Shown: positions 61,921 to 64,000 of the stretch, in pieces
How the letters are laid out: each line of letters starts with the position of its first letter
Position numbering within the stretch: position 1 is the stretch's first letter
Assembly (NCBI RefSeq): GCF_900116665.1
Contig: NZ_FPBK01000018.1
Span: 1 to 64,000 of the forward strand
Direction of reading: 5' to 3'
DNA: 64,000 nucleotides
Source of the DNA: Pustulibacterium marinum
GTDB lineage: Bacteria; Bacteroidota; Bacteroidia; Flavobacteriales; Flavobacteriaceae
Program-made: the position numbers and the translations under genes
Notes under the pieces: model-generated
What the model was told of the DNA's origin: nothing
Database searches by the model: none
What the model saw: only the letters and a program-made list of their open reading frames with translations

Positions 61921-62586
61921 TTACTTTCTTAATAGTGATTTTAGAGTAGAATTTTGTTTGAAGTTTAATCGTGCCAGTGTTTTTAAAAATGCCTGAGCCG
62001 TTAGCATGGCATCTCCGGCAGCTGTATGTCTATCTTTTATAGGTATATTTAATTCTTTGCAGACTTCATCTAAAGAATAGCCTCTGTCATTTTTCAAAAG
62101 TGTGTTTATGGCTTTGGTTTTCTTGAAAAGATAAGCGGTGTCTAGTGTTCTATTTAATAAAAGTGGTAAACCATTTCGCTCCAACGCTTTATTGATCATT
62201 GTGATATCAAAATTTGTGTGATGTGCTACAATAATGGCATTTTCCACATAGGCTAAAAACATTTTTAGGGCGTCAATTTCGGAAACTGTTTCGTAATTAT
62301 GATTTTTCATAAGACCATGAATTTCCACACTTTCTGGATTAAAAGCTTCTTGTTTTATGTAGATTTCAAAGGATGATTTAAGATCTATAATATTTTCTTT
62401 GGCTTTAATTGCACCAATACATAACATTCTATCATCTTCATAACTAAATCCTGTTGTTTCGGTATCTAGTACAACAAAAGTGACATCTTTCAAAGGAATT
62501 TTAAGATCTTCTTCCTGAAAATGTGATTTATAATCTATCCAAAACTGCGGATATTCAATTTTCTTTTTTTGAAACCAATTAAACAT
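61921..62586 (-). CDS. DEDDh 3'-5' exonuclease (DNA polymerase III epsilon-like)
   Basis: The 221-residue protein has the DEDDh motifs: 'VVLDTETTGFSYEDDRML' (ExoI), 'IIVAHHTNFDITMINKALE' (ExoII) and 'DRHTAAGDAMLTA' (ExoIII, with the H). It should degrade DNA 3' to 5', as a proofreading subunit or repair nuclease in the cytoplasm. It overlaps the upstream CBS/DUF294 gene by one base (TAATG), so the two are coupled. Flavobacteria often pair an exonuclease of this type with DUF294 proteins, and the pairing is seen here. Confidence 0.92.
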   Translation of the reverse strand: MFNWFQKKKIEYPQFWIDYKSHFQEEDLKIPLKDVTFVVLDTETTGFSYEDDRMLCIGAIKAKENIIDLKSSFEIYIKQEAFNPESVEIHGLMKNHNYETVSEIDALKMFLAYVENAIIVAHHTNFDITMINKALERNGLPLLLNRTLDTAYLFKKTKAINTLLKNDRGYSLDEVCKELNIPIKDRHTAAGDAMLTAQAFLKTLARLNFKQNSTLKSLLRK

Positions 62587-64000
62587 TATAATAATTGAGT
62601 GACTTTGAAGCGTAATTTGATAATTTCTTGTAATTCGCTAATGGTTTTGAAACAGCGTTTGAGTTTCATTTTTTCTTCTTTGGTAAGTTCGTTGAGCTTT
62701 ATGTAGCGTCCACTATCATGATGAATTAATCCATGTTTTGTTCTAAATTTAATCAAAGATTTGGCAGCGTACGAACAGGCTAAATAAAAATCTTTGTTAT
62801 TAGGTTCTAGTTCTGCCAGTTTTTCATAGCGTTCTGCAGTGTTGTTTATTGATTTTACTTTGTGAGAAAGAATTAAAATTCTTGCCATATCCGTCAGTGG
62901 CATTAATGCGCGCGCTTTGATGTCAAATAGATCTTTATGCTCTCCGTCCTGTTCTACTAAAAATTGCTTGAAAAAACCTAAAGGTGAAGGGTTTTGTAAA
63001 GCACTTCTGCTCATTAACGTGAAAAACATTGGGTTGTAATCGGTAGCAGAAAAAATGCTGTGGGCTAGTTCTTGAACCAATTCTTTATCGCCATAAGTCC
63101 TATTAAAATCAAAAAATATGGAACTGTACAAAATATCTTCAGTTTCTACGTTGTGAATCCAATGACTAAATTGCGTTTTCCATTCGGTTAAACTTTGACA
63201 CCATTTAGGATTTCTAGCCATCATGTCTGCCGGACAAAATTCGTATCCAACTTTATTAAGAATTGTATTCACTCGATTTGAAAGTATTGTAAAATATTTT
63301 TTCACACTTTCATATTTTTCCTCTGGAACATCTTCAAAAACCAAGGCGTTGTCCTGATCTGTAACCAGAAGTTGCTCTTTTCTACCGTGACTTCCAAGGC
63401 TGAGCCAAGCAAACTTAACTGGCGGACGTTGTGGCATTTTCTGAAGGGCAATTTCTATGGCACGGATGTTAATGGCTTCTGTAAGTTCGTGAATAATTTG
63501 GGTAATAATATGCAACGGAATACTCTGGAAAAAGTATCCTTTTAATAATTGAGCAATCTGTTGGCGAATTTTTCTGAGTTCTTTGGGTTGTTTTGCTCTT
63601 CTAATTGCCTTCATTAATCCGGAAGCACTATTACCTTGAGAAACTACAATATCATGATTCGTTAAAATACCAATGGCTTTGGTTTGGTCTGTTCCATCTT
63701 CAGTAATTACAAGATGTCCGCTTTGATTTTGGACTAATGCCAATTGGGCTTCGGTAACGGTTAGATTCTTTTTATAGGTGTTTACCGGAAAATTCATGAT
63801 TTCCTTTACAGGAACTTTGGAACTGTAAAGACCCGTTACTACCTTTTTCCTAAAATCTTTATCAGTAACCATTCCTATAGGAAGTTTATTTTCATCAACC
63901 ACTATCAAACTGCTTACCTTATAATCTGTCATTCTATTGGCAGCTTTAATTGCCAAATCGTCCATGGATATACAAATAGGATCTTTAGAATATTTAATGG
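62586..64000 (-). CDS. CBS-domain/DUF294 nucleotidyltransferase-like protein (5' truncated by the window)
   Basis: The frame stays open to base 64000, so the start and probably an N-terminal cyclic-nucleotide-binding domain lie beyond the edge; 471 codons are seen. Two CBS motifs come first ('SSLIVVDENKLPIGMVTDKDF', 'GHLVITEDG...AIGILTNHDI'), followed by the DUF294/GlnD-like nucleotidyltransferase part with 'LSLGSHGRKEQLLVTDQDNAL', whose Gly-Ser and Asp residues bind nucleotide and metal. A helical C-terminal part follows ('RFKVTQLL' end). Such proteins probably modify a protein or nucleotide in response to ATP, AMP or cAMP levels. The partner is the exonuclease one base downstream. Confidence 0.9.
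   Translation of the reverse strand, partial: IKYSKDPICISMDDLAIKAANRMTDYKVSSLIVVDENKLPIGMVTDKDFRKKVVTGLYSSKVPVKEIMNFPVNTYKKNLTVTEAQLALVQNQSGHLVITEDGTDQTKAIGILTNHDIVVSQGNSASGLMKAIRRAKQPKELRKIRQQIAQLLKGYFFQSIPLHIITQIIHELTEAINIRAIEIALQKMPQRPPVKFAWLSLGSHGRKEQLLVTDQDNALVFEDVPEEKYESVKKYFTILSNRVNTILNKVGYEFCPADMMARNPKWCQSLTEWKTQFSHWIHNVETEDILYSSIFFDFNRTYGDKELVQELAHSIFSATDYNPMFFTLMSRSALQNPSPLGFFKQFLVEQDGEHKDLFDIKARALMPLTDMARILILSHKVKSINNTAERYEKLAELEPNNKDFYLACSYAAKSLIKFRTKHGLIHHDSGRYIKLNELTKEEKMKLKRCFKTISELQEIIKLRFKVTQLL

Noticed and set aside
1-64000. CRISPR arrays, insertion sequences, prophage or integrase genes
   Set aside because: No regularly spaced repeats, transposase, integrase or phage structural genes were found on either strand. 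The VGIGTTNP module at 55536 is common in secreted proteins and does not by itself indicate a phage.

Overview
The window is a piece of chromosome from a low-GC member of the Bacteroidota, almost certainly Flavobacteriaceae; I do not assign a genus. The evidence is the number of SusC/FecA-type TonB-dependent receptors with N-terminal carboxypeptidase-regulatory-like domains, a very large secreted protein ending in a type IX secretion (T9SS) sorting domain, many 'VGIGTTNP'- or 'SCxx'-type exported proteins, the ribB-lptF-lolA-ftsK-dgkA-tpx gene order, and promoters of the Bacteroidota type (TTG, 17-23 bases, TAnnTTTG). There are no insertion sequences, prophage genes or CRISPR arrays.

Layout. 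1-2.2 kb: the end of an OmpA-like protein, an exported ankyrin protein and a divergent OxyR with both redox cysteines. 2.4-12.5 kb: an AraC regulator divergent from a seven-gene run (TonB-dependent receptor, DUF4374 surface lipoprotein, exported ankyrin protein, DUF2271, lipoprotein esterase, DUF2911, Tat-exported M19 dipeptidase). The first two genes resemble the XusA/XusB xenosiderophore pair of Bacteroides, and the rest look like envelope proteins able to process what is imported. 12.6-16.8 kb: an outer-membrane beta-barrel protein facing a LytS/LytTR two-component pair, with LytTR-like direct repeats between them. 16.9-23.1 kb: small metabolic and stress genes, including HxlR/SRPBCC and a LysR-flanked MdaB/DJ-1/MRJP cluster.

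23.3-28.4 kb: a candidate small transcript and the 1615-residue T9SS cargo protein. 28.8-33.6 kb: a signalling island of two PAS histidine kinases and three receiver-only proteins with no output domain. 33.8-37.8 kb: an ECF sigma/FecR/STN-TonB receptor cell-surface signalling operon. 37.9-41.8 kb: a lipoprotein, an HD hydrolase, and a TonB receptor with a Cys-rich small partner. 42.0-45.4 kb: tRNA-Ser(UGA), a CoA-transferase, an AraC regulator and a nitroreductase.

45.5-55.3 kb is mostly housekeeping on the minus strand: riboflavin (RibB with a degenerate GTP cyclohydrolase half), lipopolysaccharide and lipoprotein export (LptF/G, LolA), FtsK, diacylglycerol kinase, and a peroxide-defence group (Tpx, 2-Cys peroxiredoxin, thioredoxin, a DUF6952-like protein), then NhaC. 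55.5-58.3 kb holds two secreted proteins of unknown role, a possible 31-residue microprotein and a small membrane protein. 58.4-64 kb holds a three-subunit biotin-dependent acyl-CoA carboxylase, a DEDDh exonuclease and a CBS/DUF294 nucleotidyltransferase that runs off the edge.

The parts I consider most worth attention are the putative siderophore capture-and-processing operon, the output-less phosphorelay island, the two orphan small transcripts, and operator-like repeats that pair with recognisable regulators (LytTR, HxlR, AraC). All assignments come from reading the sequence; no database was searched.
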